Assembly (NCBI GenBank): GCA_937899785.1
Contig: CALCCG010000248.1
Span: 1 to 38,557, forward strand
DNA length: 38,557 nt
Direction of reading: 5' to 3'
DNA from: an uncultured Erythrobacter sp.
GTDB lineage: Bacteria > Pseudomonadota > Alphaproteobacteria > Sphingomonadales > Sphingomonadaceae
Shown: positions 7,835 through 16,425 of the stretch, piece by piece
How the letters are laid out: each line of letters starts with the position of its first letter
How positions within the stretch are numbered: the first letter of the stretch is position 1
Notes under the pieces: generated by a model
The model's database searches: none
Told to the model about the DNA's origin: nothing
The model's input: the letters and a program-made list of their open reading frames with translations, nothing else
Program-made: the position numbers and the translations under genes

Positions 7835-7867
7835 GCGCCCCGAACCGCGCTTGGCGGGCCGGGGCGC
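7835..7867 (-). terminator. Hairpin terminator between hxlR and the POT transporter
   Basis: An 8-base perfect stem, GCGCCCCG (7835-7842) with CGGGGCGC (7860-7867), encloses a 17-base loop. On the minus strand it is followed by CTCCTTTATT, so it best serves the transporter transcript ending at 7889. It may also stop hxlR readthrough. Confidence 0.55.
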
Positions 7868-7888
7868 TTCGCCTGGTCGAAGTTCGAA

Positions 7889-9481
7889 TTACTCCGCTGG
7901 CTTGGTCTCCGGGTGCATACCGCCCTGATGCGGCTCCAGACCAGCTTCGGCGTCGCCAAACACCCGCTCCGCATCCGAGCTTGCGTCGTCATCGCGCAAA
8001 GTGTCGAGGTGCATAAGCTTTTTGATGAGCGGGCTGACGAGCATGACCGCCGCACCGATCCCGACGGCGTAAAGACCGACGGTGGAGTAGACATTGAGGA
8101 CCACCTGCTTGCCGGCCTCTTCGCCCACGCCTTCCGCGCCGGTGGCCGCCGCGATCAATCCCGCGGCGAAGTTGCCGGTCGCCGAAGCGAAGAACCACGT
8201 GCCCATGATGAGCGAGGCCATATGCGCGGGAGCCAGGCGGTTCATCGCTGAAAGGCCCACTGGCGACAGGCACAGCTCACCAGTCGTGTGGAGGAGGTAG
8301 ATCAGAAAGATGTAGATGACCGGTGTCGGCACATCGATGCCAACGCTGTTCGCGCCGAACACCAGCACCAGGAATCCAAGCCCCACCTGTACGACGCCAA
8401 GGCCAAACTTCATGGGTGACGAGGGCTCGAACCCGCGCTGGCCCATAAAGGTCCAAAGAGTCGCAAACACGGGTGCCAGCAGGATAATGTAGATCGCGTT
8501 GATCGACTGGAAGGTCGAGGCGGGCACGCCGCCGCGGTCAACGTGACGATCGGTGAACAGGTTGAGCGATGAACCCGCTTGCTCGAACAGCGCCCAGAAC
8601 ACGATCGAAGTTACGATCAGGAACATGGCAGCGAAAATCCGATCGCGGTCTTCGCTCGGCAGTTTGATCACGGCGGTGCCGATTACATAGGCAACCAGCA
8701 GGAGGCCAAAGCCGCCGAGCAGCCAGCCGACCACGCTCTGATACTGGATCAGCGCCCAGCAGACCGCCACGAGGACGAACCCGATACCGTACATGCCCCA
8801 TTCTGTGCCTTTGGCGAGCGCCTTGGGCGGCTCACCGCGGCCCAGCAGGAGGCCTTTGCCGAGGGTGAAAACCAGGAGACCTGCGAGCATGCCGATCCCC
8901 GCAAGGCCAAACCCGTAAGCCCAGCCATAGGTCTCGCCAATATAGCCGCACAGCAGCGAGCCCGCCGCAGCGCCCAGATTGATGCCCATGTAGAAGATTG
9001 TGTACGCGCCATCGCGGCGCACATCGGTGCGCGGGTAGAGCTGTCCCACCAAAACGGAGATGTTGGCCTTGAGGAAGCCTGATCCCACGATGATCAGAGC
9101 GAGCGCCAGCCAAAAGACGTAAATGACGGGGTTGTCCGCGTTGCCCGCGGCCGGCTCCCCCTCAAACGCCATAAAAAAGTGGCCGAGCGTGAGCAACACG
9201 GCGCCAAAGGCGACGGCCTTACGCTGGCCAAGGACCTTGTCCGCCATGTATCCGCCGACCGCCGGCGTGATATAAACAAGCGCCGTATACGCGCCGTAAA
9301 TGATCCCCGCTTCGCTGTCGCTGAAGAGCCAGTGCTTGGTCAGGTAGAAAATGAGCAGCGCGCGCATCCCGTAATAGGAAAAGCGTTCCCACATCTCGGC
9401 GAAGAAGAGGACAAACAGGCCCTTAGGATGTCCCAGAATTGTGCCCGCGCTGTCGCCATGCGGAAGAGCTTGTGTCGCCAT
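7889..9481 (-). CDS. POT/PTR family proton-dependent oligopeptide transporter
   Basis: A 530-residue major-facilitator protein with about 14 membrane segments. The POT signature EMWERFSYYGMRALL starts near residue 29 and includes ExxER (Glu29, Glu32, Arg33), the proton-coupling motif of the family. A second family signature, GSGFLKANISVLVGQLYP, follows in the fourth helix region. The C-terminal tail is acidic and soluble. It imports di- and tripeptides with protons across the inner membrane. The gene is divergent from a GntR/YtrA regulator across 213 bases. That gap contains TTGCGT (9562-9567) and its inverse ACGCAA (9586-9591), a possible but unproven operator. The best relatives would be DtpA-like or YdgR-like proteins. 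Confidence 0.95.
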   Translation of the reverse strand: MATQALPHGDSAGTILGHPKGLFVLFFAEMWERFSYYGMRALLIFYLTKHWLFSDSEAGIIYGAYTALVYITPAVGGYMADKVLGQRKAVAFGAVLLTLGHFFMAFEGEPAAGNADNPVIYVFWLALALIIVGSGFLKANISVLVGQLYPRTDVRRDGAYTIFYMGINLGAAAGSLLCGYIGETYGWAYGFGLAGIGMLAGLLVFTLGKGLLLGRGEPPKALAKGTEWGMYGIGFVLVAVCWALIQYQSVVGWLLGGFGLLLVAYVIGTAVIKLPSEDRDRIFAAMFLIVTSIVFWALFEQAGSSLNLFTDRHVDRGGVPASTFQSINAIYIILLAPVFATLWTFMGQRGFEPSSPMKFGLGVVQVGLGFLVLVFGANSVGIDVPTPVIYIFLIYLLHTTGELCLSPVGLSAMNRLAPAHMASLIMGTWFFASATGNFAAGLIAAATGAEGVGEEAGKQVVLNVYSTVGLYAVGIGAAVMLVSPLIKKLMHLDTLRDDDASSDAERVFGDAEAGLEPHQGGMHPETKPAE

Positions 9482-9694
9482 AGTGTCGTTTTATCCCAGA
9501 TTTGCTGCATGCGCCGTTAAGGCGCGTCCCCGAAGTGCTGCGCTGCACCCTAACGAGCAAATTGCGTCTGTGAAGTCTTTGTTACACGCAAGCGGGCGGT
9601 TTGTGCCTTTCAGGCCCAAGCCCGCGTTCGCCCGCGCTCTTGACGCGCATGGCTGTATTATGGCACTGATGCACCTCACATAGGACTAACGCCC

Positions 9695-10048
9695 ATGAGC
9701 ACCACTAGCACGAATCAGGCTCGCCCCGTCTATCTCAAGCTGCGCGATCAGATCGCCGCTGCGATTATTGAGGGCGTGTACCCGGAAGGCGCGATGCTCC
9801 CTTCGGTGCGCGCTCTGGCGGCAGAGCAGGGGGCCAATCCGCTTACGGTGGCCAAAGCCTACCAGCAATTTCAGAACGATGGTCTGGTCGAAGTGCAGCG
9901 CGGGGTTGGGATGTATGTCGTCAAGGGCGCAGCAGACACACTGCGCGCACGCGAACGCGACCAGTTCCTGAGCGAGGAGTGGCCCGAGATTCGCGCGCGC
10001 ATGGAACGTCTGGGCCTTGATCCCTTGCGGCTCCTCGAAAGGTCCTGA
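9695..10048 (+). CDS. GntR-family regulator, YtrA-like short form
   Basis: A 117-residue protein consisting of a GntR winged helix (YLKLRDQIAAAIIEGVYPEGAMLPSVRALA in pieces, then ANPLTVAKAYQQFQNDGLVEVQRGVGMYV) and a short helical C-terminus. It lacks the large ligand domain of FadR/HutC types, which marks the YtrA subfamily. These usually control ABC or membrane-protein genes next to them. No ABC transporter is adjacent; the nearest candidate target is the divergent POT transporter. That regulatory link is inference. Confidence 0.92.
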   Translation: MSTTSTNQARPVYLKLRDQIAAAIIEGVYPEGAMLPSVRALAAEQGANPLTVAKAYQQFQNDGLVEVQRGVGMYVVKGAADTLRARERDQFLSEEWPEIRARMERLGLDPLRLLERS

Positions 10049-10245
10049 TAGCCTTCTTTGCAAGCCAAGTGCACAAATCCGCACGATTGCTTGCCCAATA
10101 CCCCTCCTTCTGGCACACATTGGCGCAGACACTGCTCTTCGGGTCAGAGTGGTCAGGGGCTGGGGCAACGCAATGAGTTTGCCCCGATTGGAAGCGAGGC
10201 GCGTGACGCGGTCAAAACCGCTGCGTGCCCTATCGGGAGGTCGCA

Positions 10246-10527
10246 ATGATCAGATCCGAACTGCTCGCCGAATTGCACAAAGGCAATCCGGAACTTCGCG
10301 CTGAGGAAATCGAACAAGTGGTCGATATCTTCTTTGATGAGATTGCGCGACGCTTGGCCGAAGGGGGGCGCGTGGAATTGCGCGGCTTTGGCGCTTTTTC
10401 AACGCGTGAGCGCGACGCGCGAACCGGGCGCAACCCGCGCACCGGCGAAGCGGTAAGCGTGGAAGCCAAACGCGTGCCCTATTTCAAAGCGGGCAAAGAG
10501 ATTCGCGAACGTCTCAACCAAGGCTGA
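10246..10527 (+). CDS. ihfB: Integration host factor beta subunit / HU-family DNA-bending protein
   Basis: A 93-residue HU/IHF fold protein. The start chosen is ATG at 10246, preceded by GGGAGG at ideal spacing; an in-frame upstream extension is not supported. Recognisable parts are [21 protein letters not shown] and [26 protein letters not shown] in pieces. The DNA-intercalating proline of the beta arm lies in RNPRTGE, and the protein ends [14 protein letters not shown]. The opening MIRSELL and the arm sequence favour IHF beta over HU. It bends DNA in replication, recombination and sigma-54-type promoters, with IhfA encoded elsewhere. The 197-base upstream gap contains a GGGGCAA/TTGCCCC hairpin (10162-10185) that may end the gntR transcript. 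Confidence 0.93.
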   Translation: MIRSELLAELHKGNPELRAEEIEQVVDIFFDEIARRLAEGGRVELRGFGAFSTRERDARTGRNPRTGEAVSVEAKRVPYFKAGKEIRERLNQG

Positions 10528-10551
10528 CGTCACGGCGCATGCCTGAGCGGT

Positions 10552-12231
10552 TCACGCGTATTCGAGCGCCAGGTCTTCTCCATCGGCAAGATTGGGCACC
10601 GGCAAGCGGCGTTCTTGATCAAGCGCTGCAAACACCGCGTCGATAATGCGCTCGGTCCCGCCCGACACGCTCATATCGACGGGCACCATCCCCAGCGCGT
10701 CAAACTCTTCGATTTCATTCGCGCTCGGAACCGCGAGGATCCGGGTGACGTCCGGCAGCCTTTCATCCACCAGCGGAGTGAGTTCGCGTGAGATGGTGAC
10801 GTTTCCGGTGGCGATGACCAGAACCTCGCGCTTTTCCATTCCCAGCGCCTCCCAACTGCGCGGGTCGGCGGGGTTGGCGCGCAGCACGTGATAGCCATCG
10901 GCAAGCGCGGTTTCGAAGGCGGCGTCCCCGCTTTCAAGGCCGATATATTCAATCTCATTGTAGGCGAGCGCGTCCGCTACCATTCGACCGGTGTCCCCAA
11001 GCCCGATGATCACCACCGGCGCGTTGTCACCCGCCAGCTTCTGATCGGGCGGTCCGCGGCGCAGCTTTCCGGCGAGTTTGCGGCCGACATTCGAGACGAT
11101 CGGTGTCACCGCAAGGCTGATCGCGATGGCGGTGACAAGGATCGAGATGAGGCGTGGTTCCACCAGACCCGCCAAAGCGGGCAGAGCAAACAAAACTAGC
11201 GCAAACTCGCTGCCTTGGCCGAGCAAAAATCCGAGCTGGATCGAGCCTGGCACAGACCAGCGATTGGCGAGACCGGCCAGCACATTGAATCCGCATTTGA
11301 GCGCGATCAGCGCCACCGCCGCCCCTATCACAAGCAACCAGTTTTCCGCCAGCAGCACCGGATCGATGCTGAGCCCGACGGAGATGAAGAAGAAGCTGAG
11401 GAACAGGCCGCGAAAGGCATCGATCTCGGTCTGGACCATGATGCGATAGCGCGAATCGGCCACCGCCATCCCGCCCAGAAACGCACCCAAAGTCAGCGAC
11501 AGCCCGGCAATCCCGGTCGCCCAGCCCGCCGCAAGCGCGATGAACAAAGCGGTGGCGGTGTAGACCTCGCTGCTCCCCGCCTGTGCAATCAGGCGAAAGA
11601 CCGGCCCCGTCAGATAGCGCGCAAACAGCACCGCAACGACAAAGGCGGCGAGCGCCTTGAGCCCGGCAATGCCAAGCGCGGGTGCAATCGCTCCGCCCTC
11701 TGCCAAGGCGCCTGCAGCGACCAGCAAGAGGATGGCTGCGATATCCTGAAAGATCAGGATCGATTGCGCCGCGCGTCCGACCGGGCAATCTTCCTGATGC
11801 CGCTCGCGCACCAGACCGATCACCACTGCGGTGGAAGACAGGCCCATGGCAAAGCCGCCAATGATGGCAAAGGGTGTGGGCAGGCCAAGAGCCAAGAACA
11901 GCAGGGCGAACGCTCCGCCCGAGACCAACATCTGCAGGCTGCCAAAGCCGAAGATATTGCCGCGCTCAGCCCATATTCGCCCAAGCGAGAAATGCAGGCC
12001 CAGATTGAACAGCAGGAACATGACGCCCGCCTCGGCCATGGTCGCAACCACAGGCCCGCTGAAATCCGGCTTGAAGCCGAGGATAGAGATGCCGAGCCCC
12101 AGACCCAGATAGCCGACAATCGGGTTCAGCCGGCAGGCCCGGCTCACCAGCGCCGCCCCAATGCCAAGCCCGAGAAGCGTGATCGCGGGCTGGATGGTCT
12201 CAAGGATTTCACGGGCGCTTTCGCCGGCCAT
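10552..12231 (-). CDS. CPA2-family cation:proton antiporter with TrkA-N domain (KefB/YbaL-like)
   Basis: A 559-residue inner-membrane protein. Residues of about 1-380 form the Na+/H+ exchanger-type membrane domain. It includes the Kef-style FQD motif (Gln162-Asp163), GLSSTAVVIGLV near 130-141, and GQGSEFALVLFALP near 338-351. Residues of about 405-540 form a TrkA-N/RCK nucleotide-binding domain with VVIIGLGDTGRMVADAL near 406-422. Such proteins exchange K+ or Na+ for protons and are gated by NAD(H) or glutathione adducts; no KefF/KefG-like ancillary gene is adjacent. It converges with ihfB. Family membership is firm; the transported ion is not known. Confidence 0.93.
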   Translation of the reverse strand: MAGESAREILETIQPAITLLGLGIGAALVSRACRLNPIVGYLGLGLGISILGFKPDFSGPVVATMAEAGVMFLLFNLGLHFSLGRIWAERGNIFGFGSLQMLVSGGAFALLFLALGLPTPFAIIGGFAMGLSSTAVVIGLVRERHQEDCPVGRAAQSILIFQDIAAILLLVAAGALAEGGAIAPALGIAGLKALAAFVVAVLFARYLTGPVFRLIAQAGSSEVYTATALFIALAAGWATGIAGLSLTLGAFLGGMAVADSRYRIMVQTEIDAFRGLFLSFFFISVGLSIDPVLLAENWLLVIGAAVALIALKCGFNVLAGLANRWSVPGSIQLGFLLGQGSEFALVLFALPALAGLVEPRLISILVTAIAISLAVTPIVSNVGRKLAGKLRRGPPDQKLAGDNAPVVIIGLGDTGRMVADALAYNEIEYIGLESGDAAFETALADGYHVLRANPADPRSWEALGMEKREVLVIATGNVTISRELTPLVDERLPDVTRILAVPSANEIEEFDALGMVPVDMSVSGGTERIIDAVFAALDQERRLPVPNLADGEDLALEYA

Positions 12232-12322
12232 ACACGCTGCTCCCTTGTCGGCTTTGTTGCCCGTACGAAGGCCAAATGGAGGTGACAGACGCGAGTGGCA
12301 AGGGGTGTGTCGACGCGGCGAG

Positions 12323-12351
12323 TTGTCGTGCGCGCTTCACAGAGCTATCGC
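12323..12351 (+). promoter_or_regulatory. Possible promoter of tRNA-Leu
   Basis: TTGTCG (12323-12328) and TATCGC (12346-12351) are separated by 17 bases, and the -10 is nine bases before the mature tRNA 5' end. Position fits a tRNA promoter, but the -10 is weak. Confidence 0.35.
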
Positions 12352-12360
12352 GGCGGCCAA

Positions 12361-12445
12361 GCGGGTGTGGCGGAATGGTAGACGCCGGGGACTTAAAATC
12401 CCCTGAGCTTTGCTCGTGCGGGTTCGAGTCCCGCCACCCGCACCA
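12361..12445 (+). tRNA. tRNA-Leu (anticodon UAA)
   Basis: An 85-base class II tRNA. The acceptor arms GCGGGTG (12361-12367) and CACCCGC (12435-12441) pair perfectly. Discriminator A and an encoded CCA follow, ending at 12445. The anticodon stem GGGGA/TCCCC holds the loop CTTAAAA, giving anticodon TAA at 12394-12396. A long variable arm and GGTTCGAGTCC in the T arm support leucine. It reads UUA (and UUG by wobble) codons. tRNA-Leu genes are common integration sites, and the sequence after this gene changes character. Confidence 0.96.
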
Positions 12446-12767
12446 TTGTATTTCCTAGGCAATTTCTACCTTCCGGGTGTCAGTTGGTGACGGCTCCGAC
12501 GGCTCTTGGTCTAATTCTGGTGTAATGAGGCTTAGGGCATCTCCGAAAGAGATTGGGTGAGCGAAGCGCCTAGCGGTACGGGCAGGCCGTTTGACGGTTT
12601 GGGCAGCACCCTTTTCCGGCAACACGTTGATTTGGATCGAAACAGTGGGATTGCGGATCAAAAAGAGACTAAGAGGTAGACCGCGAAACGCCGTGAACAA
12701 TAGACTTGCTATCGGCAGAGCGGGTGCAGATCGACCCTGGAGGCTTCCTTGGAGTCCGTGATGTGAT
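12446..12767. other. Gene-poor stretch at the tRNA 3' side, no recognisable gene
   Basis: These 322 bases are less GC-rich than the housekeeping parts of the window. A minus-strand open frame of 81 codons (12455-12700) covers most of it. Its product, beginning MFTAFRGLPLS and ending TDTRKVEIA, resembles nothing I recognise. It may be chance, or a decayed remnant of an inserted element. No integrase motif (R..HxxR..Y) is visible. No terminator is obvious right after the tRNA. Confidence 0.4.
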
Positions 12768-13574
12768 CTAAAGCGGCAGAGGCGAAAATGAGATCAGGCG
12801 CTCGGTTGGCCGTTTCATACTCTGGGCGCCCGTCGAAAGATCAAGATCGAATGGGACGCCTATTCGATTGCCGGCCAAATCCTCAAGCCTTGGGTCTATC
12901 CGGATTGTGTGTTGCGCACCATCCCATGGCTGGCGGGGCGTGAACCGCCAGATTGTCTCGGCAGCGTCCAACTCAAGATTGCCCGGAATAGAGGCTCCGG
13001 CTGGTCCAATAACCCGAATGCGATAGGCCAAAGACAAGTGATCTGCAGCGCCATCCAGCACGATCGTGATTGGGTCGCGAGTTCCAGAGCGGGGTAGTCC
13101 CAACGCCCAGTTCTCTGGCTCCGGTGAGGCTAAGTCAGCCGGCCCTGCCCGAAACTCCGCGCTGTAGAGCGCGGCAAGCTTGCAACCATCCGCGTCCTGC
13201 GCCGACTCTGCAATCACCAAGCGATAGGAGCTTCCAGAGGTTAGCGCGCGACCCAAATCCTTGTTTGCAGTCAAGCCGGTCTTTACTCGTCCGGGATCAA
13301 AAAGAAGCGTGAGACGGGTGCGATCGGCAGACCACAGGTCGAACCGGTTGCTCAGAAAAACACCCTCTAGCTCCTGCCCGTCTTCGTCGAACAGCGAGAT
13401 TGACGGCAATATATCTTTTTGCCCCATCGGCGCCGAAAAGTAGATGTAGAACCGCAGCAGATTTTCCGGCAATTGATCACCGGATGGATAGACTGTTACG
13501 ACCTCGGTGCTCCGCACTTCGCAGGCGTTCAGAGGTCCCCCCACAAGCAGAGCTAAAACGAATGCGACGTACAA
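12768..13574 (-). CDS. Putative lipoprotein of unknown function
   Basis: A 268-residue protein given the TTG start at 13574. It begins with a hydrophobic stretch ending LNAC (Cys18), a plausible lipobox, so it is probably a lipid-anchored envelope protein. The body has LLRFYIYFSAPM (about 40-51) and DRTRLTLLFDPGRVKTGL. These I recall from conserved but uncharacterised secreted proteins; the fold looks like two beta-sandwich (Ig-like) repeats. The TTG start leaves no positive charge before the hydrophobic core. Upstream in frame the codons read DKTRRGL, so a non-standard start further up is possible (see findings). It sits 23 bases after the preceding gene and is surely co-transcribed with it. 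No function is assigned. Confidence 0.8.
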   Translation of the reverse strand: MYVAFVLALLVGGPLNACEVRSTEVVTVYPSGDQLPENLLRFYIYFSAPMGQKDILPSISLFDEDGQELEGVFLSNRFDLWSADRTRLTLLFDPGRVKTGLTANKDLGRALTSGSSYRLVIAESAQDADGCKLAALYSAEFRAGPADLASPEPENWALGLPRSGTRDPITIVLDGAADHLSLAYRIRVIGPAGASIPGNLELDAAETIWRFTPRQPWDGAQHTIRIDPRLEDLAGNRIGVPFDLDLSTGAQSMKRPTERLISFSPLPL

Positions 13575-13597
13575 CAGCCCGCGCCTTGTCTTGTCCC

Positions 13598-14830
13598 CTA
13601 TTCGATCAATTCGGCGAACCCTTCATCGGCTTTCATCATGTTGTGAAAGCCTCGCAGGCCTTGGCCCATTGGGGTTTCTGCGTACTGATAATCGGGAAAG
13701 TCATATTCCGAGATAAACTCGCTCAGTCGGAGATAGACGCCCTTGCGGTAAGAGACGAGGTCCATGGCGCCGGTGTCGAGGTTGCGCTTCAGCGTCAGGA
13801 TAAATTGTCCATCCTGGTCCGCCGCCTGAAAGACTCCGCTCATCGGGATTTGCGAGGTCTCCAATCCGGCTTCCTGCATCATTGCCACTGGCTCTGCCAA
13901 ACCTGGCGAGTTGGCCGCCTCTGTCAGGGCATCGAACGAGACCAAATTGGCCTGCATTTCTCGATTGATCACAAGCACGAACCGGGACGCTCTCCCTTCT
14001 TGATCGTAGACCGCAAAGGAAAGCACCTCCAACGGCGTGTTGCCGTACCCAAGCTCCGCTATCGTGTTGCCGCGCACATGGGCACCGTCATTGAGTAGCG
14101 ACGCTGGCAGAGTAACAAGAGGGGTGCAGGTGTAGGCGGCGACAACGGTTTTGACGCCATTCAAATCGACAATTTCCATGGCACGAATGGGCGCACGAGT
14201 TTCCATCTGATCATGCACAGCATGATAAATCTCGACACTGCTGCTCTTGGTGGATCCATCGAAAGGATAAGAGATCTGCTTCAACGTCGAGGCAAATTCG
14301 CCGGTGGAAAGGCCCGAGACATATAGCGTCCCATCTGAATAATCGAGATCCGTCACCGTCAGAGATGGGGCCGGGATGTCTCGCCAGAACGTCACGTTGC
14401 TTTGCGCAGTTCCACCAAGCGAAGCGCGCGATGAAAACAAACTCGTCAGATCGATTGGTGTGATGGTCCCATCCTGAGTGACCGTCACCACAAGCGGGGT
14501 GTTGCCTACATTCAAAGATAGGAAGGCGATTTGGGTTGCGGGGTTCACAGCCAGGTCGTTGAAAGTGATATCCGCCTCAGCCACACCCAGAGTGGATGCC
14601 AGCGAGCGACTGATTCCTTCTAGATTATAAGGCTTTGATTCCGATTGTGCGGGCGCTTCGGGCAAGCTGTAGGCATGGATCAAACCTGCGACGCTGTCGG
14701 CAACGAACAAGGTCGATTCATCGCCAAATTCGAGCACGGTTGCCGATTGAGGCGCTTGCGCAATCGCCACCGCAGGAAACGAAGCAAGAGCAAAAGCCGA
14801 CAGAAGGCTTCGAGCAAAAGGGATAGCCAT
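13598..14830 (-). CDS. Secreted protein of unknown function, probable beta-propeller-like repeats
   Basis: A 410-residue exported protein. Residues 1-25 are a classical signal peptide with likely cleavage at AIA-QA. The mature part has repeated beta-rich segments (DITFNDLAVNPATQIAFLSL and SLTVTDLDYSDGTLYVSGL) like blades of a propeller. A distinctive segment follows: VEIYHAVHDQMETRAPIR (residues 199-216), the single cysteine of the protein in AAYTCTPLV (Cys235), then VRGNTIAELGYGNTPLEVL. I recall this segment from conserved hypothetical secreted proteins; no activity is known to me. His203, His206, Glu210 and Cys235 could bind a metal, which is speculation. The gene lies between the barrel gene and the lipoprotein gene on the same strand. 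Confidence 0.85.
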   Translation of the reverse strand: MAIPFARSLLSAFALASFPAVAIAQAPQSATVLEFGDESTLFVADSVAGLIHAYSLPEAPAQSESKPYNLEGISRSLASTLGVAEADITFNDLAVNPATQIAFLSLNVGNTPLVVTVTQDGTITPIDLTSLFSSRASLGGTAQSNVTFWRDIPAPSLTVTDLDYSDGTLYVSGLSTGEFASTLKQISYPFDGSTKSSSVEIYHAVHDQMETRAPIRAMEIVDLNGVKTVVAAYTCTPLVTLPASLLNDGAHVRGNTIAELGYGNTPLEVLSFAVYDQEGRASRFVLVINREMQANLVSFDALTEAANSPGLAEPVAMMQEAGLETSQIPMSGVFQAADQDGQFILTLKRNLDTGAMDLVSYRKGVYLRLSEFISEYDFPDYQYAETPMGQGLRGFHNMMKADEGFAELIE

Positions 14831-14868
14831 CGGAACAATCCAACCAGTTTTCGAGGTGTCAAATGGGT

Positions 14869-14898
14869 ACTATAATCCAGTGAATTCGAATAGGTCAG
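14869..14898 (-). promoter_or_regulatory. Predicted promoter of the secreted-protein/lipoprotein pair
   Basis: On the minus strand CTGACC (14893-14898) and TATAGT (14869-14874) are spaced by 18 bases, matching four and five of six sigma-70 consensus positions. The start would fall about 32 bases before the ATG at 14830. This implies the pair can be expressed apart from the upstream barrel gene. Confidence 0.4.
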
Positions 14899-15054
14899 AA
14901 ACGCGCAGTGGCTGCTCGGAAATCGACCAGGCCAGCTAGCTCGCCGGCATAGGAGCTCTGCTTTTTGCCAATCAGCCAGCGCCTTCCTACAAGGGCACGC
15001 GCTGGGCTCGAGGCTTGGGGCGAACCTAGCCTGACGTCGTCCCTCAGCTTCCAC

Positions 15055-16425
15055 TTAGAAGCTAAAGTTGAGTTCCAGATTTGCCAGGAAGAGGTTAGGA
15101 TTAGCCGCGCTGCTGGTGTCAAAATAGCTCGCCAATAGGGTGGCCGAAAGATTGGGAGACAGCAGCTTCGTCAGATTGAGGTTGTATTCGGTTCCAAGAT
15201 CGCGGCCATCCTCCTCTGATCGGTAGTAATGAAAATTGAGCTCACCCATGAGACCCGAGGGCGAACTGGGCAGCTCATAGTTTACAAAGAAGTCCTCAAG
15301 CCCGTCATCGGGTGTGGTGATAAATGTGTCAGAAAGCCGATGAATGCGTTGCCCTGTCGTCAAGGAATACTGAAACGAAGCGTCGCCTTCGTCTGAGCCC
15401 GACAATTCATAGCCCACAGAGACGATTCCGAGATCCGGAATAGCGGCTCCGCCTTCCGCGTAGACCGAGGCTGCGGAGTAATCGGTCGGGTTGGAGCCGT
15501 AGTCGGCTTGGACGGCGAAGCCCAAGGAATACACAACGCTGACCCGGTCAGATGCGACCCGGCGTTGATCAACGCTGATCCCGTAGGTTTGGTTTGAAAG
15601 CTCCGGCGCTGAGTCCTTCAAGTCCAGCAGCAGAGCAAACGCTGACAACGTTCCAATACCATCGGACACATATCCGAGCCTTAGTGTATGGGAATCGCTC
15701 TTATAGTCCAGCGCATCGACGTCGAAGATCCTTTGAACCTTGTCGATATAGCCATACTCAAAGCTGACGCGTCGATCGGCGCCAAATCGGCTCGCAAATG
15801 CGATCGCATCAAAGGTTTGTTCCCCTTGTCGACTGCCGCTGCTCCCGATGAATCTTTGATCGATGGCGGCGGTTGCTTGGCGACCCGCCCGCAGATTAAA
15901 CTCGAAGTCCTTGCGCGATCGACCGTACTGGACCCAGGCTTGGTTCAGCTCGGTCTGCTCTACGTCAGCGACAAGCGTAAGATCCGTGTTGTCATTGACC
16001 CCATCAAAAAAGTCGTTGGGCGTGAACACCTCAACGTGATTGCCTTCGATGAAGGCTTGAAATCCTCTGAAATCCTGAGTCAGGTAGCCAAGCCGCGCGC
16101 CGAGCGAAAAGGCCTGTGACGCTCCTGCATCGCTGGCGTTTGCAACCCAGAACCGCAGTTTGGATCGGAGCGTGATCCGCCCTGAGGCGAGGGCATCGAG
16201 GAGGCCATCGGACGCTTGTCCGCCACTGAGGTCGAATATCTCTCCTATGGGAGTGAGGGCGGGCACTGTGGAGGCCTCGCCTAGGCCGATTGCCTCACTT
16301 TGGGCTTCCTCAGTTCGGGCATCCGCTTCTTCTCCATTGACCGGGGTTCTCGCCTCTGATCGTGCCGGGGCAGCTAAGGCTGAAAGGCCGATTAGAAGAG
16401 CGACGTAAGATCGCTGGATTGTCAT
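15055..16425 (-). CDS. Outer-membrane beta-barrel of the alginate-export (AlgE-like) type
   Basis: A 456-residue outer-membrane protein. It has an N-terminal signal peptide (about 1-24) and ends LELNFSF, the terminal aromatic signal for barrel assembly. Strand pairs such as SKLRFWVANAS, ARLGYLTQDFRGFQAFIEGNHVEVF, DVEQTELNQAWVQYG, LRAGRQATAAIDQRFIGSSG and SRQGEQTFDAIAF, with GRQ...D.RF.G...R..EQTFDA spacing, are those of alginate-export-domain porins. In most bacteria these are not alginate exporters but channels for small organic anions or hydrophobic compounds. It is divergent from an exported hydrolase gene across 371 bases and is followed at 224 bases by the secreted-protein gene. The barrel call is firm; the substrate is unknown. 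Confidence 0.87.
   Translation of the reverse strand: MTIQRSYVALLIGLSALAAPARSEARTPVNGEEADARTEEAQSEAIGLGEASTVPALTPIGEIFDLSGGQASDGLLDALASGRITLRSKLRFWVANASDAGASQAFSLGARLGYLTQDFRGFQAFIEGNHVEVFTPNDFFDGVNDNTDLTLVADVEQTELNQAWVQYGRSRKDFEFNLRAGRQATAAIDQRFIGSSGSRQGEQTFDAIAFASRFGADRRVSFEYGYIDKVQRIFDVDALDYKSDSHTLRLGYVSDGIGTLSAFALLLDLKDSAPELSNQTYGISVDQRRVASDRVSVVYSLGFAVQADYGSNPTDYSAASVYAEGGAAIPDLGIVSVGYELSGSDEGDASFQYSLTTGQRIHRLSDTFITTPDDGLEDFFVNYELPSSPSGLMGELNFHYYRSEEDGRDLGTEYNLNLTKLLSPNLSATLLASYFDTSSAANPNLFLANLELNFSF

Noticed and set aside
11215-12285. 356-codon plus-strand open frame opposite the antiporter gene
   Set aside because: The translation is low-complexity (Gln/Arg/Asp-rich) and mirrors the hydrophobic antiporter on the other strand.
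14831-15054. Open frames between barrel and secreted-protein genes
   Set aside because: They overlap flanking genes, lack ribosome sites and show no recognisable product; only a promoter is supported there.
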